Shown piece after piece: positions 63,406 through 64,000 of a DNA stretch of 64,000 nt. Source of the stretch: Rikenella microfusus DSM 15922 (lineage in GTDB: Bacteria; Bacteroidota; Bacteroidia; Bacteroidales; Rikenellaceae); contig NZ_KE386488.1 of assembly GCF_000427365.1 (NCBI RefSeq), positions 2,019,882-2,083,881 of the forward strand, in the 5' to 3' direction. The notes beneath the pieces are model-generated. The model was not told the DNA's origin. It was given only the letters and a program-made list of their open reading frames with translations, and did not search any database. A program made the translations under genes and the position numbers. The first letter of the stretch is position 1. Every line of letters begins with the position of its first letter.

Positions 63406-64000
63406 ATGGCACGTCTGTTTCACTTCCGGTCTTTCTGGAATTTTCTCGGGAGAAACAAGTTGTTCACGGCGATCAACATATTCGGGTTCGCCGTGTCGCT
63501 GATGTTCGTGCTCCTTTTGGGGTTATATGTGCAGGACGAACTGTCGGTGGACAGTTTCCATGAGAATAAGGAGCGGATCTACCGGCTTGAGGCTGACGAC
63601 GGGGCGCAGTTTGCTCCCGGATTGGCTCCGGCAATGGCGGCTCGTTATCCGGAGATCGAGGCCTGGACTCGGGTCTGTACCAAAGATGGGTATACGCTCG
63701 ATCCGATTGCGGGATATACGGACGAGACGGTCGATGCGAAGATACTGTTGACGGATTCGAGTTTTTTCAGCATCTTCTCGTTCCCGTTCGTCGAGGGTAA
63801 TCCGGCGACGGCGATGCATACGTGGGACGATGTGGTGTTGACCGAGTCGTTCGCGCGGAGGCTTTTCGGCCATGAGCCGGCCATGGGCAAAATGATCTCC
63901 ACGCGCGGAATCGATTATACCGTGAGCGGGGTGGTGCGCGATTTCGAGCATACGCATTTCCGGAATCCCGATATGATCGTGCCGATCGACAACTGGCTCC
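63406..64000 (+). CDS. FtsX/MacB-type ABC transporter permease, 3'-truncated by window edge
   Basis: The first 198 residues of a permease paralogous to the one at 42913-45228. ATG 63406 (MARLFHFRSFWNFLGRN) aligns with its partner's start. It shares 'FWNFLGRNKLFT.INIFGFAVSL', a TM at about 20-42 and the start of the MacB-like periplasmic domain (LTDSSFFSIFSFPFVEGNP, DFEHTHFRNPD). The remainder lies outside the window. The palindromes upstream may control it. Confidence 0.88.
   Translation, partial: MARLFHFRSFWNFLGRNKLFTAINIFGFAVSLMFVLLLGLYVQDELSVDSFHENKERIYRLEADDGAQFAPGLAPAMAARYPEIEAWTRVCTKDGYTLDPIAGYTDETVDAKILLTDSSFFSIFSFPFVEGNPATAMHTWDDVVLTESFARRLFGHEPAMGKMISTRGIDYTVSGVVRDFEHTHFRNPDMIVPIDNWL

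Overview
The window is a GC-rich bacterial chromosome segment, most likely from Bacteroidales and close to Alistipes (Rikenellaceae). This rests on the gene content (DUF5683, DUF3127, NlpE-like lipoprotein, Bacteroidales-type dipeptidyl peptidase, 2-phosphosulfolactate phosphatase inside a biotin operon), on lipoprotein signals, on promoter -7 elements of the Bacteroidetes form TAnnTTTG, and on weak Shine-Dalgarno sequences. The genus is inferred, not proven. No rRNA, tRNA, CRISPR array, prophage or transposase gene is visible.

Layout. 0-6 kb: 3' part of alaS, a sugar-binding-type lipoprotein, gpmI and a Nudix hydrolase. 6.5-13.5 kb (minus strand): a serine hydrolase and a metallophosphoesterase, then a tightly overlapping comB-DUF2007-bioF-bioG-bioC-bioD operon. 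13.8-19.9 kb (minus): argF between two copies of a long-hairpin repeat, then parA-parB-DUF5683-lytic transglycosylase. 20.4-22.4 kb: a DUF5131 protein and a divergent pair of regulators (small HTH protein, S24/LexA-like repressor). 23-27.3 kb: a lipid kinase and a large S9 peptidase. 27.4-35.3 kb: the phosphate regulon, consisting of an OprP-like porin, pstS, pstC, pstA, pstB and phoU. A six-fold 11-bp-periodic Pho-box-like array precedes the porin. 35.3-41.2 kb: two peptidyl-prolyl isomerases, DUF3127, a giant sensor kinase and rlmH. 41.5-49.8 kb: a segment bounded by a ~460-bp inverted repeat and holding def, an FtsX-type permease, DPP IV and nadC. 49.8-57.4 kb: ruvX, a sulfatase, glyS, an M23-like protein, an NlpE-like lipoprotein and tsaD. 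57.5-64 kb: a three-domain esterase, a gadC-like antiporter / LEA-like protein / glutaminase cluster, and the start of a second FtsX-type permease.

The most unusual structure is between the genes. Many intergenic gaps, including nearly every gap inside the phosphate operon, hold a mosaic of repeat cassettes (called B, C and D below). They are separated by versions of a 16-bp palindrome, TTAACCGTACGGTTAA (A below). A second family (E) forms 24-bp-arm hairpins around argF. One composite cassette array occurs twice in inverted orientation around def...nadC. Inverting that segment would put def next to ruvX and nadC next to rlmH, which suggests a recombination-driven inversion. The phosphate permease PstC carries a PstS-like fragment in its periplasmic loop.
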